From: Bacilli bacterium
GTDB taxonomy: Bacteria > Bacillota_I > Bacilli_A > RF39 > UBA660
Direction of reading: 5' to 3'
Assembly: GCA_900753325.1 (NCBI GenBank)
Contig: CAADYO010000010.1
Location: forward strand, 1-59,954
Length of the DNA stretch: 59,954 bases
The notes below the pieces were generated by a model, which ran no database searches, had not been told where the DNA came from, and worked only from the letters and a program-made list of their open reading frames with translations. Of the stretch, positions 7,665 through 16,900 are shown piece after piece (the stretch's first letter is position 1; every line of letters starts with the position of its first letter). Position numbers and translations under genes: made by a program.

Positions 7665-9200
7665 CTATACCATTTTCTTCAAACGCAATAAATATTCTTT
7701 ACATTCATTGAAATTTTCTTTACCAAAATTTTTATCAAGAAATTCAATAAATCCATCAATTTCATCTCTAATATAAGCTAAGTTTAATTGTTCAAATTTT
7801 CTAAGTATTTTTCTAGCTATATAATAGTCAACTCCGTCAACTTCTTTTCCACCACATTCAACGTATGTTGCAACAAAATCTTTCATTTGTTTAACAATAC
7901 GGTTACCAAACGCAATACGGAAATGTTTAATAACATAATTATCCATTTCATCAATCTTTTTAGCCATTTCATCAGACAAAGGATGTCTCTCTTTTGCTTG
8001 TTGAAATAATCCTTCCAAATAAGAACTGTTAATATTCATAGAATCAGTATCAACTGGTTCGAACACTTGACCTTTATCATTAATATCAATTGGCATAGCA
8101 CGGTCATATACTTTATCAGTAACAGCAAAAGTAGAATCATCGTTATTGATTGTACCAATGTACCACATATTACCAGGTATCTGTAATTTTCCACCTTTTA
8201 ACCTAACTGGATCACTATCCCACACACTAGGAACAAGTTCAATAATCCACTCATCACGAGTTGGCATTTCAAGAATAGATAACATTTCTGCAAAGTAGTA
8301 TTCAACACGTGCTATATTCATTTCATCTAGTACTGTTACATAAACATCATCTGTATAACCAGCTTCATACATTTTTTTTAATACTTCAGTTTCATTAAAC
8401 TTCTTCGTAAATTCATTAAAATAACCAAATAACTCAGTTCTATCTCTCCAAGAAGGTTGAACTGAAGCAATAATAGCATCTCTTCTAATAAATTTACCCC
8501 ACGCATAAGCAAGTGAAGTTTTACCAGTACCAGAAATACCTTGTAATATAACAAGCTTAGTAGCAGAAAGTGCCGATATAAATAATCTAATCATATTTGT
8601 TGTATAGTATAAATGTAATTTAGAAGCAGCAAAGTTTCTAAATAATTCTACTAACTCTTCCAAAGTAAAACTATTATTATACACTTGAACTTTATAATCT
8701 TTATAAGCTATATCAATAGCATGTAACTTTGAAAAACGAATATTACTATCATCAACTTTAGTAGGATCATTTTCCTTAACTTCTTCTTCATCTAATACTT
8801 CAGCTTCCTCACCAGGTTTAAGTCCAAGTTGTGAAACCTTCATAGCTAAAATCTTTTCCTTTTCTTGTACAAGAGTAGCAACTTCTTTATTTAAATTACC
8901 AATCTCTTCAAGCATAGACTCCTGTTCAACTAAAGTCTTCCTAAATTTAAGATATTTCTTAATCAAAAAGTAAAAAAGCAAAACAATAAGTCCTAGTAAA
9001 ATAACTAAAACAACTATCGCAACAATTACTAAAACCCATTCTCCTACTTTAAAATCATTCTTATAAACCTGAATAATATAAGCATATTCCTTTACATTAA
9101 ATAATTGAATGAATCCTGTAAAAACACCTTTAAATATCGTAGCTATACCACCAAAGAATACAGACATAAATTCAAATAAAAATCTAGCAAAAGTATTCAT
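7665..9200 (-). CDS. Membrane-anchored McrB-like AAA+ ATPase
   Basis: 511 residues. Residues 10-35 are hydrophobic, and residues 55-80 form a clear membrane span (WVLVIVAIVVLVILLGLIVL). A coiled coil follows (about 88-125), then an acidic linker. The AAA+ core has Walker A GISGTGKT (221-228), Walker B VTVLDEMN (Asp292, Glu293) and sensor region GTINNDDSTFAVTDKVYDRA (349-368). That layout is McrB/MoxR-like; the last motif replaces the McrB NTADRS signature, as I recall for DUF2357-linked ATPases. I prefer the ATG at 9200 (AGGGAG upstream) to the GTG at 9209. The ATPase domain should face the cytoplasm. Its gene sits between an unknown gene and the DUF2357 gene. Confidence 0.85.
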   Translation of the reverse strand: MNTFARFLFEFMSVFFGGIATIFKGVFTGFIQLFNVKEYAYIIQVYKNDFKVGEWVLVIVAIVVLVILLGLIVLLFYFLIKKYLKFRKTLVEQESMLEEIGNLNKEVATLVQEKEKILAMKVSQLGLKPGEEAEVLDEEEVKENDPTKVDDSNIRFSKLHAIDIAYKDYKVQVYNNSFTLEELVELFRNFAASKLHLYYTTNMIRLFISALSATKLVILQGISGTGKTSLAYAWGKFIRRDAIIASVQPSWRDRTELFGYFNEFTKKFNETEVLKKMYEAGYTDDVYVTVLDEMNIARVEYYFAEMLSILEMPTRDEWIIELVPSVWDSDPVRLKGGKLQIPGNMWYIGTINNDDSTFAVTDKVYDRAMPIDINDKGQVFEPVDTDSMNINSSYLEGLFQQAKERHPLSDEMAKKIDEMDNYVIKHFRIAFGNRIVKQMKDFVATYVECGGKEVDGVDYYIARKILRKFEQLNLAYIRDEIDGFIEFLDKNFGKENFNECKEYLLRLKKMV

Positions 9201-9205
9201 ACTCC

Positions 9206-10270
9206 TCACTCCCTATCAAATAAAATATCACATAAATTAACTCTTACATACTTTAAGAAAGCATCGTAATCCTTATCTTTAAAAGTACGAACAATAATAA
9301 AGTCAAACAAATTACTATTATCCAAATTAGTAAGTTTTGTATCAATGTCATTAATATGAGAAAAATCCTGAATACAAGCAATACTATATCCAAACTTTCT
9401 AATAAGAGCTTGATTACTATAATAATTATCACTACATATAGCTAAAGTAACATATCGTTTAATTAAAGGATTATTAAGCATAATCAAAAAGGATTCTAAT
9501 AACTTTTTATCTAAAAATATATCACTTGGTAACTCAATAAAATATTTATCATATAATTTATTTTCATTATAAACATTAAATAATAAGTCTTTAATAAACT
9601 TCTTAATAAGTAAATCTAGCTTTTTATCCTGAATTTTCTTATCGCGATAAACACGTTCTACTAAAGATTTCTTATAATTATCCTCTAATACTTTAACATC
9701 ATTACTAAGTTTTACTATAACATAGTTATCTCTATCTTTAAATAAAGGATAATCAAGTGAAAAGAAATTGTCTTTTTTAGCAAAAAAGGTAGTTAGATTA
9801 TCATTAGTCTTATTAATAGCTACACTTAATTTAATAAAGTCATTACCAATTAGATCTTTGATAAAACTATTCTTATCAATTAATTCACTTAATTTAACAT
9901 TCAATTCATCTTTATCATTAAATCTAAGTAAATCAATATTTATCAAAAAGGGAATTATCTTAGAACTAGTATTTATATATCCACATTTTCTTGTATACAA
10001 ATCATTACTATCAATAAGTTCATAGTTAGATAACTCATCTAATATTTCTAATCTCTTACCCTCAATTTCTTCTAACATAATTTTTTCGTTATAAATTTTA
10101 GAATTAACTGTATCAAAAATAAAATAATAACAGCTATTAACATAATTTTTTAAGTATTTTTCTAAAACCTCTTTAAGAAATAAATCAGATGAGTGCATAA
10201 TTAACATTCCATACTCTACAAGCCGACTTATTTTATAATTCATATAAATTGTCACTAAATTATCACTCAC
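9206..10270 (-). CDS. Unknown soluble protein upstream of the AAA+ ATPase
   Basis: 354 residues, acidic and basic patches mixed, no signal peptide or membrane segment. A GTG at 10270 has GAAGGGA 8 bases upstream and is a better start than the ATG at 10279. The C-terminal third (FGYSIACIQDFSHIND, then LFDFIIVRTFKDKDYDAFL) faintly recalls a degenerate EAL-type barrel end, but no EAL, DDFG or metal-binding residues are seen, so I do not assign it. It overlaps the ATPase gene by a few bases at most and is presumably part of the same machine. Confidence 0.6.
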   Translation of the reverse strand: MSDNLVTIYMNYKISRLVEYGMLIMHSSDLFLKEVLEKYLKNYVNSCYYFIFDTVNSKIYNEKIMLEEIEGKRLEILDELSNYELIDSNDLYTRKCGYINTSSKIIPFLINIDLLRFNDKDELNVKLSELIDKNSFIKDLIGNDFIKLSVAINKTNDNLTTFFAKKDNFFSLDYPLFKDRDNYVIVKLSNDVKVLEDNYKKSLVERVYRDKKIQDKKLDLLIKKFIKDLLFNVYNENKLYDKYFIELPSDIFLDKKLLESFLIMLNNPLIKRYVTLAICSDNYYSNQALIRKFGYSIACIQDFSHINDIDTKLTNLDNSNLFDFIIVRTFKDKDYDAFLKYVRVNLCDILFDRE

Positions 10271-10329
10271 ACTAATCATCCCTTCTAGCCTAGTAAAATT
10301 ATAACATAGAAACTTTTTAATTTAAAGAA

Positions 10330-11265
10330 TTAATCAGCAAGATTCGCCTCAACTGTAATAATAGATTTATCATTGACAACAGGATAAGTATAATTTTTCT
10401 TTATATCATCTTTATAGAATAAAATCTTCTCTGTTGCTGTTGCAGCCAATTTAAAAGTATAACTCTTAACATATTTATAATTATCACTTAAAGTCGTATC
10501 AATTTCTGTATTTGGAATCATATGTAAATAAGATTTAGCTGTCATATCAAGAGCAAGACTATCAGCTGGAAAAGTTAAAGTAACTTTTGCTGAAAAACAT
10601 TTTTCTTTATTACTATCACTTAGATTAGTATAGTCATCAAAAGAGATTATATCACCAACCGCATAATTATTAAATGCTTCTTCTACCTCATAATAAGCAA
10701 TAGAATTAGTAACATTTAAAACTAAGTATTTGGAATTAACACTGTCTTCTATACTGTAGGTAAAATTACTCTTTTGAACACCAACATGATAAGTTGCAGA
10801 TAATTCCTTAGTATAAGGAGAATTAGAAGTTGCTATAACTTTAACAATAGCTTCTTCCCCTTCCGCAAAAATTCTCTTAGGTACTACAGACAATTGAAAA
10901 CTATCACTCTTTTTATCCTCATATATAATTCCAGATTCCTTGCTAAGCGTACATCTAACCGTATCTGGACACTCAACTCTAATATCATAATCAACATCAG
11001 CTGTTGTATACTTAAAATCATTTTTCTTACTACTAACGTCTACCATCAAAGTATAACTATTAACACCATCCCAGTTATTAATATTATGATTCTTATTATT
11101 AATAGTCATAACACTACTATTAAAATAAAAACCTTTAGTCTCTAAAATATAATTATCAAAAATTTTATAAACATATTTAGCATAAGTAAGACCAAATAAC
11201 AATAAAAGTGTTAAAGATATTAAAATAACAATACTAAGTTTTTTATGATTTCTAACATACTGCAT
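10330..11265 (-). CDS. SipW/TasA-type surface protein
   Basis: 311 residues. The ATG at 11265 follows AGAGGTGA and gives a compact signal region: RNHKKLSIVILISLTLLLLFG, cut short here by TYAKYVYK. The T/L-YAKY sequence after the hydrophobic core is the hallmark of SipW-dependent substrates. The mature part is rich in beta-strand patterns and Ser/Asn/Thr, with isolated Cys (ECPDTVRCTLSKESG) that could form a disulfide. It is the third of three consecutive surface-protein genes; the next gene upstream ends 10 bases before this start. Confidence 0.7.
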   Translation of the reverse strand: MQYVRNHKKLSIVILISLTLLLLFGLTYAKYVYKIFDNYILETKGFYFNSSVMTINNKNHNINNWDGVNSYTLMVDVSSKKNDFKYTTADVDYDIRVECPDTVRCTLSKESGIIYEDKKSDSFQLSVVPKRIFAEGEEAIVKVIATSNSPYTKELSATYHVGVQKSNFTYSIEDSVNSKYLVLNVTNSIAYYEVEEAFNNYAVGDIISFDDYTNLSDSNKEKCFSAKVTLTFPADSLALDMTAKSYLHMIPNTEIDTTLSDNYKYVKSYTFKLAATATEKILFYKDDIKKNYTYPVVNDKSIITVEANLAD

Positions 11266-11275
11266 TAAATCACCT

Positions 11276-11893
11276 CTAATCAACTTTTTGTTCTGAATCA
11301 ATAATAATTTCTATATTTTCGATACAATCAGCATAAGTAGTACTACTACTATAACTCTTTGGAAAATTAACAACTAATGTATAAATATCTGTAATCTTAT
11401 TTTTATAATCAAATTCAAATTGTTGTAAATTATCATAAATATTATACCAACTTCCATCATCATCTTGGACAGTTCTAGCTCCAGTTAATAATCCAGTAGC
11501 ATTAGCATCATCAGGGTTTTCATTACGATATAGCTGAATAGATATAGGTAAATTAGTAGTAGTTATTATCTTAATACTATATAAAATATTTATTTCACTA
11601 CGCTTAGAATCATTAAAATTAGATATACTAAATTTATATGTATATGGTTCAAGTGAAGGTACAATCTGATCAGAATCTATATTAAATGCCATTTTATCAG
11701 AATTAATTAGATAAATTGCCTTATTGATATTAGTAACTAATTTAGCTGAAGAGCTATATGATGCATACGCACTTTTAAATAAAAAGCAAGCTAAAAACAG
11801 AGAAAGTAATAATATAAGCATAAAAAGAAGAAAACGCTTCTTCTCCTCTAAAAACTTAATATTATTAAATTTTTCCTTCAACTTATAAATCAT
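11276..11893 (-). CDS. SipW/TasA-type surface protein
   Basis: 205 residues. ATG 11893 has GTAGGTGA upstream. The N-terminus is basic and helical (YKLKEKFNNIKFLEEKKR) followed by FLLFMLILLLSLFLACFLF and SAYASYSSSAKLVTN, a plausible SipW-type cleavage region at AYA. The mature part is a small beta-rich domain (YTYKFSISNFNDSKRSEI). No sortase motif or C-terminal anchor is present. It lies between two genes of the same kind, so a co-assembled fibre or a set of minor and major subunits is likely; which one is major cannot be told. Confidence 0.68.
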   Translation of the reverse strand: MIYKLKEKFNNIKFLEEKKRFLLFMLILLLSLFLACFLFKSAYASYSSSAKLVTNINKAIYLINSDKMAFNIDSDQIVPSLEPYTYKFSISNFNDSKRSEINILYSIKIITTTNLPISIQLYRNENPDDANATGLLTGARTVQDDDGSWYNIYDNLQQFEFDYKNKITDIYTLVVNFPKSYSSSTTYADCIENIEIIIDSEQKVD

Positions 11894-11902
11894 CAAAGTC
11901 AC

Positions 11903-12511
11903 CTACCCAGCATAAGGAATTATTGTCTCTCCCTTATATTGTTCAACCGAAAAATTAATTGACAAAAAATTAGAACCAGAATTAACCTCACTAGATGTAG
12001 GGTCAATATCTGCACCTAACGGCCATTCTACATCAAGCGTTAACTCATTAACAGTATGAGCTTTAACATCATCAAGTGTAATAACACCAACATACGTATT
12101 TGCACCAGTTTTAATTAACGTATTATTATTGTTCTTTATATCAACAACATCTAAAAACTTAGTATCATCAACACCTCTATCAATTACTTCAACAGTATAT
12201 TTAATCGCAACATCAGTGTTAACTGGATCAATTGCAATTTTGGCAACGCCTTTTGAGCCAGGAACAGCTTTATTTGAAACAGCATTATTGCTAACCCAAG
12301 TAATATTAGATAAACCAATAGTTTTAACTTCACTACTAGTAACAGTGAAACCATCTACTTTAATATTCCACTTTGCAATACTAGGTGTAATTTTTCCCTC
12401 TGTCTTTGTTTCATATGCTGTATAAGTACCCTTAGAATATAAATAAAACAGTGAGATAACAATAACAAAAGTAGCAAGTAAAACTCTAATTATTTTTTTA
12501 CTCATCTTCAT
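11903..12511 (-). CDS. TasA/CalY-like secreted protein
   Basis: 202 residues beginning MKMSKKIIRVLLATF after AGGAG. The hydrophobic core IIRVLLATFVIVISLFYLY is followed by SKGTYTAYETKTEGKI and AKWNIKVDG. Those segments and PGSKGVAKIAID recur in the + strand gene at 4477. This is the best match here to the TasA/CalY group of SipW-processed biofilm or spore-coat fibre proteins. It is the first gene of the minus-strand run that also holds two further surface proteins, the AAA+ pair and a signal peptidase, and it has a well-formed promoter directly upstream. Confidence 0.75.
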   Translation of the reverse strand: MKMSKKIIRVLLATFVIVISLFYLYSKGTYTAYETKTEGKITPSIAKWNIKVDGFTVTSSEVKTIGLSNITWVSNNAVSNKAVPGSKGVAKIAIDPVNTDVAIKYTVEVIDRGVDDTKFLDVVDIKNNNNTLIKTGANTYVGVITLDDVKAHTVNELTLDVEWPLGADIDPTSSEVNSGSNFLSINFSVEQYKGETIIPYAG

Positions 12512-12530
12512 AAGCATTCTCCTAGTATAG

Positions 12531-12559
12531 ATTATATCAAAATAACAAAATTAAGTAAA
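12531..12559 (-). promoter_or_regulatory. Sigma-A-type promoter of the 12511-to-5139 gene run
   Basis: On the minus strand TTTACT (12554-12559) is 17 bases from TATAAT (12531-12536), about 20 bases before the first ATG. The same -35/-10 pair with the same spacing stands before the pilus operon at 49055-49083. Confidence 0.6.
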
Positions 12560-12576
12560 CAAAATTACCTAATATA

Positions 12577-12605
12577 TAGACTTAATTTAATAGTAATGAT
12601 ATAAT
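12577..12605 (+). promoter_or_regulatory. Promoter of the DUF5684-like gene
   Basis: TAGACT (12577-12582), 17 bases, then TATAAT (12600-12605) on the + strand. It is divergent from, and closely spaced with, the minus-strand promoter. Confidence 0.45.
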
Positions 12606-12655
12606 TTAGGAGAATAGTAAAAGTAAGTAAAGATATGAAAAAAGGAGGTATATTA

Positions 12656-13201
12656 GTGTACGATTATGATTACTATTACTCTAGTAGTAGCTCAAACCCT
12701 ACTGCTAGTATCGTTGCTCTTGCTATCACGGTAATAAGCATTGTAGCAATGTGGAAATTATTTAAAAAAGCTGGATATCAAGGCTGGGAAGCAATTATTC
12801 CAATTTACAACTTAGTTATTCTATTCAAAATAGCCGGAATTTCTCCTTGGTGCATTTTATTAATACTTGTCCCACTTGCTAACATTTATATAGTTTTTAA
12901 ACTATATATTGAATTAGCCCATAAATTTGGAAAAAGCACAGGTTTTGGAGTAGCAACAGCTTTCTTCTCTGTAATTTGTCTACCAATTATGGCATTTGAT
13001 GACAATTGTACATATCAAGGACAAAGCAATATAAATATGCAACAAACAATGAACAATAATCAAACAATGTACAATAATCAACCAATGAACAATCAAATGC
13101 CAAATCAAGTAAATCAACAAAATTATTTCTGCACAAACTGTGGTACAAGATTAGCTGATAATACACAATTCTGTCCAAACTGTGGAAAGCCAAGACAATA
13201 A
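12656..13201 (+). CDS. DUF5684-like membrane protein with C-terminal zinc ribbon
   Basis: 181 residues. AAAGGAGG lies 7 bases before the GTG at 12656, so I prefer it to the in-frame ATG 21 bases earlier that overlaps that site. Three or four membrane segments (VALAITVISIVAMW; WCILLILVPLANIYIVF; ATAFFSVICLPIMAF) carry the pattern KKAGYQGWEAIIPIYN, typical of DUF5684 proteins, which are often found near signal peptidase genes. A Met/Asn/Gln-rich linker leads to a zinc ribbon (CTNCGTRLADNTQFCPNCG). The molecular role is unknown. It is transcribed convergently with the degenerate signal peptidase gene. Confidence 0.75.
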   Translation: MYDYDYYYSSSSSNPTASIVALAITVISIVAMWKLFKKAGYQGWEAIIPIYNLVILFKIAGISPWCILLILVPLANIYIVFKLYIELAHKFGKSTGFGVATAFFSVICLPIMAFDDNCTYQGQSNINMQQTMNNNQTMYNNQPMNNQMPNQVNQQNYFCTNCGTRLADNTQFCPNCGKPRQ

Positions 13202-13203
13202 AG

Positions 13204-13237
13204 AAAATAAAAATGGAGAACTTCTCCATTTTTATTT
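13204..13237. terminator. Bidirectional terminator
   Basis: The stem AAAATGGAGAA/TTCTCCATTTT, flanked by A and T runs, lies between two convergent genes and can serve both. Confidence 0.75.
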
Positions 13238-13245
13238 TGTCTTAA

Positions 13246-13914
13246 TTATAATAACTCAACATCATCAGATTTATTATTTTGACTATCACTATGCTCTTCT
13301 GACTTTACTTCTATCTTTTCTGTTTTATCATGCGGTTTTTCTTCAACAAGTTTTGGCTTTCCTTTTGAACGAGGTTTCTCACCATCATCAACAACTTCAT
13401 ATCTTGCAACAATAACTAATTGATATATTTGATAAATGAACACAAGCAAGATTGGTAATAAAACCAAGAATAAGAAACCAATTCTACTTTCAAGTACATC
13501 TAAAATCTTGCCTTTATCTTTATGAAAAGAAACATATTTACCTATTACTCTATTACTAGCAACAGAAGTCTTATCTTCATCATTTAAAACATATAAAGCA
13601 GAATAATCATCCTCTGTTTTAGATTCAATTACACCAGTTCTAACAACATACTTTTCATCAACAGTAACATAATAATAAATCAAATCACCAGCATTAAGAC
13701 CTGTTTGTTGACTCTTAACAATTAACAAATCTCCTGATTCACTATTTTGAATAAACTTAGCATTATTATCATTAACCGTTATAAAAGTCATATCACCAAA
13801 CTGTGTATAGCCAAACTTATTTCGACATAAAATACACGAAGTAATAAAAATAACATAAATAATAATTAATATTTCAACAAACTCCCATACCCATTTTAGT
13901 ATTTTTTTTAACAT
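13246..13914 (-). CDS. Signal-peptidase-like protein with both catalytic residues lost
   Basis: 222 residues. It has the same layout as the two active enzymes here: an N-terminal membrane span (EILIIIYVIFITSCIL), an FG-x-x-x-F strand, a GDLLIV strand, a second span (IGFLFLVLLPILLVFIYQI) and a long charged cytoplasmic tail. Where they have TGSM this protein has NDNN, and where they have THR it has VRT. It cannot use the Ser-His mechanism and may instead be a scaffold, chaperone or decoy. I chose the ATG at 13914 because AAAGGTGGT precedes it. It has its own promoter and no frame damage, so it looks maintained. Confidence 0.75.
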   Translation of the reverse strand: MLKKILKWVWEFVEILIIIYVIFITSCILCRNKFGYTQFGDMTFITVNDNNAKFIQNSESGDLLIVKSQQTGLNAGDLIYYYVTVDEKYVVRTGVIESKTEDDYSALYVLNDEDKTSVASNRVIGKYVSFHKDKGKILDVLESRIGFLFLVLLPILLVFIYQIYQLVIVARYEVVDDGEKPRSKGKPKLVEEKPHDKTEKIEVKSEEHSDSQNNKSDDVELL

Positions 13915-13930
13915 ACAACCACCTTTCATA

Positions 13931-13959
13931 ATTTTATCATATTAAATACTTAAATACAA
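13931..13959 (-). promoter_or_regulatory. Promoter of the degenerate signal peptidase gene
   Basis: TTGTAT (13954-13959), 17 bases, then TAAAAT (13931-13936) in the 50-base gap after the giant surface gene. Confidence 0.45.
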
Positions 13960-13965
13960 GATAAC

Positions 13966-16900
13966 TCAGCTAACTTTTTTCTTAACTATTACATATTTAG
14001 AATCTTCATCAATAAGTTGATTGTTATCATATAATTTGAATACCAGTTTATAAGTACCAGAAGTTAAATTATCATTAAAGTTAAAATATAAAGTATTAGA
14101 AGTACCAGCTGTTACTTTCAACATTTTTTCATATAGCGATTTAGCAGAATATGACAATTCACTAGGTGAATTAAACTTATTACTAAATAATGTATTAAAA
14201 TCAATTTCCGTATAAGCTGTCGTATCCTTATTATCAGTATTTCTCTTATAAAGACTTATTCTAACATTAGGATTAGTTAAAACCGTAGTATATGAAACAA
14301 CATATGTATTATAGTTTAAGTTAGCCTCATTTACTCCCTTTTCACCATAGACGAGTTTAGTTTCATCTTTAGTTGTTACTTTAATATTATTGTCAGCACC
14401 AACTAAAGTGACTGGTATATCAACTTCACCAGACTCTAAGGCATGTGAATTATGTCTACCATCTGCAGAAGCAAACAAAGTAAATTTTAAAGTATAGTTA
14501 CCAGCCGGTAACAAAGCATCACTATAAATAGAAATTGTTCTTTTTATAGTAGCAACTTTACCAGTTAATTTTATTCTATACACTCCATCACTATCTGCAA
14601 AATATGGAACCTGATCAATTACTATATTAGTACCAGATAATAAACTTGAACTGACTTGTGTACCAGAACTATCTACTATTGAAATATTAACACCCATACT
14701 ACTAGATTCATAATTAGTATTAATAATTGACTCTCTTCCTTCAGTTTGATCATAACCAATAGCCGTAGCATAATCAATATTAAAAGGTATATCATAATAC
14801 ATATAATTGCTAGACTGATTAACAGTTTGTTTTAAAACAGCATTAGAACTATCATACAAACTATAATTCATTAAAGACTGACGAATACCAAGTACTGATA
14901 TTAAAGTACGATCCTCACTGTTTCTAAGTTCAAATAACATCGAATTGTTAGCATGAGTACCAGTCGTTGTAGTCTCTTTAAAATCAAATATAAATATAAA
15001 TTCCTCAACTACTCGGCCATATTCATCTGTAAAATACTTTTTATTATTTAAAGCATCACTATAAGTATTTTCCTCACTTGTACTACCCATTTTTATAAAA
15101 TCACTAAGTTTATAAGTAACTTCTCTATCTACTGCTAATTGATTAACAGCCGTCTGATAACTATCTTCCGTAACAGTATAATAATAATATTCCGGCTTAT
15201 CTTGATCAGCACCATAATCAAGCATTGTAATTTGTGTACCCACAGGTAGTGCATAATTAGTAACCAAAGCATGATAATAATCATTATTAAGACCATAGAA
15301 TGATTCAAAACTATCAGCATAGCTAAATAACGAATAATATGTTGTAAACTGACTTTGATTAGTTATATTAACAGATGTTGCTGAAGGCATATCATATCTT
15401 TTATCATAAGTAATACTAGCATCATATGCATCGCCATCTTGATAATTACTAGCAGATAAATTAACAGTAATAGTAACAAGTTGAGCCTTATACTCTATCT
15501 CATTTATTGGAGTAAGTACTTGCAAACTAATAATAGCTGTGCCTAAATCTTGATTGACAGTTATATTCTTAGCATGGTACAAATAAAACATAAATGATGG
15601 AACCAAAGACTGACTATCAGTTTTATAAGTAGTGGTACCAGTATATTTACCAGCATCAATACTTAAATAATCAGTAGTACCATAACTTGTCCATTCACGA
15701 GTTTCAGCTTTCATTGCTAAACCCAACTTTTGATTAGCATCAGTTGCTGTATTAGCTATTTTAGGAACACTATTTGGATCAATTAATTGAACACCATCAG
15801 CTAATCCTTCACTATTAAATCCTACTACATTAAATATTGTATCTCCTGATGAAAAATCCATTAAAGATAAGTTACCAGTACCAAGAGATGAATATTTAGA
15901 AGCATTTAAATCAATAGTATAATTTATTGCATCAAGTCCGATAATCCAACGATAACCAGTTTCACCTACTTCAGTAGGATCAATATATTTAGTACTAACT
16001 AAAGTATAATCATCATTTAAGAAGTTAGAATAGAATCCATCCTTAGTAATATCATGATTCAAACTATGTAATCCTAAAACATAACTACCACCAACAATAA
16101 CATCTCCTGCATCAGCACTATCACCATTATTAACAGAAGGATCATATACACCATATGAGAAAGATCCAGATGAATATGAATTATACATTCCAAAGAATGT
16201 CATACCTGTAACTTTACCATACGCCGTGGCCGTTTGATTAGTTGTAACATTTAAGTTATTATTAGGAGACATATAAATACGATTATCAACATTTCTTGTA
16301 TAATTACCATTATCATCAATTGTAACAACAGCTGGAACCAATTTACCAGATACATCAACTCCAGAATATAATGACTCCAACATATTAGCATTTTTCTTTA
16401 AAAGTAGAACTGTATTATTTTTTATAACCAAAGACTTAATCTGGTTAAATGAATAAGGAATTTCTGAATACTCATTAGTTCTATCCTTTATACCAGAAAG
16501 CTCAATACAACTATTATCAATAACTAATTTATCAGTTCTTTGTACCGAAACATTTTTACTAGGTAAACTTCTTGTACCTAAATTTTTAATATTAATATTA
16601 GATACACCAGATGAAGTAGATGCATTTCCTGAACCAAAGATAGAACCATTCATTAAGAATGTATGATTATTATCAATATAACCAGTACCATCTATATTAA
16701 CATTAATTGCTGCTGTAACAGATATAAATGTCCAGTCGTACACTTCAGATCCAGAAGCATTAGCTTCTCCTCCACCAAAGACTGTTCCCTTTATATAAAT
16801 ATTATCTTCAACTAAAGTATCATCATTAACTGCCTTAGTACCTATATTAGTTTCAGTACTACCATAAACAACAGATGTATTAGCTCCACCATAGACATTT

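Noticed and set aside
9206..10270. An EAL (cyclic di-GMP phosphodiesterase) domain in the unknown protein
   Set aside because: Only a faint resemblance near the C-terminus; the EAL, DDFG and metal-binding residues are not found.
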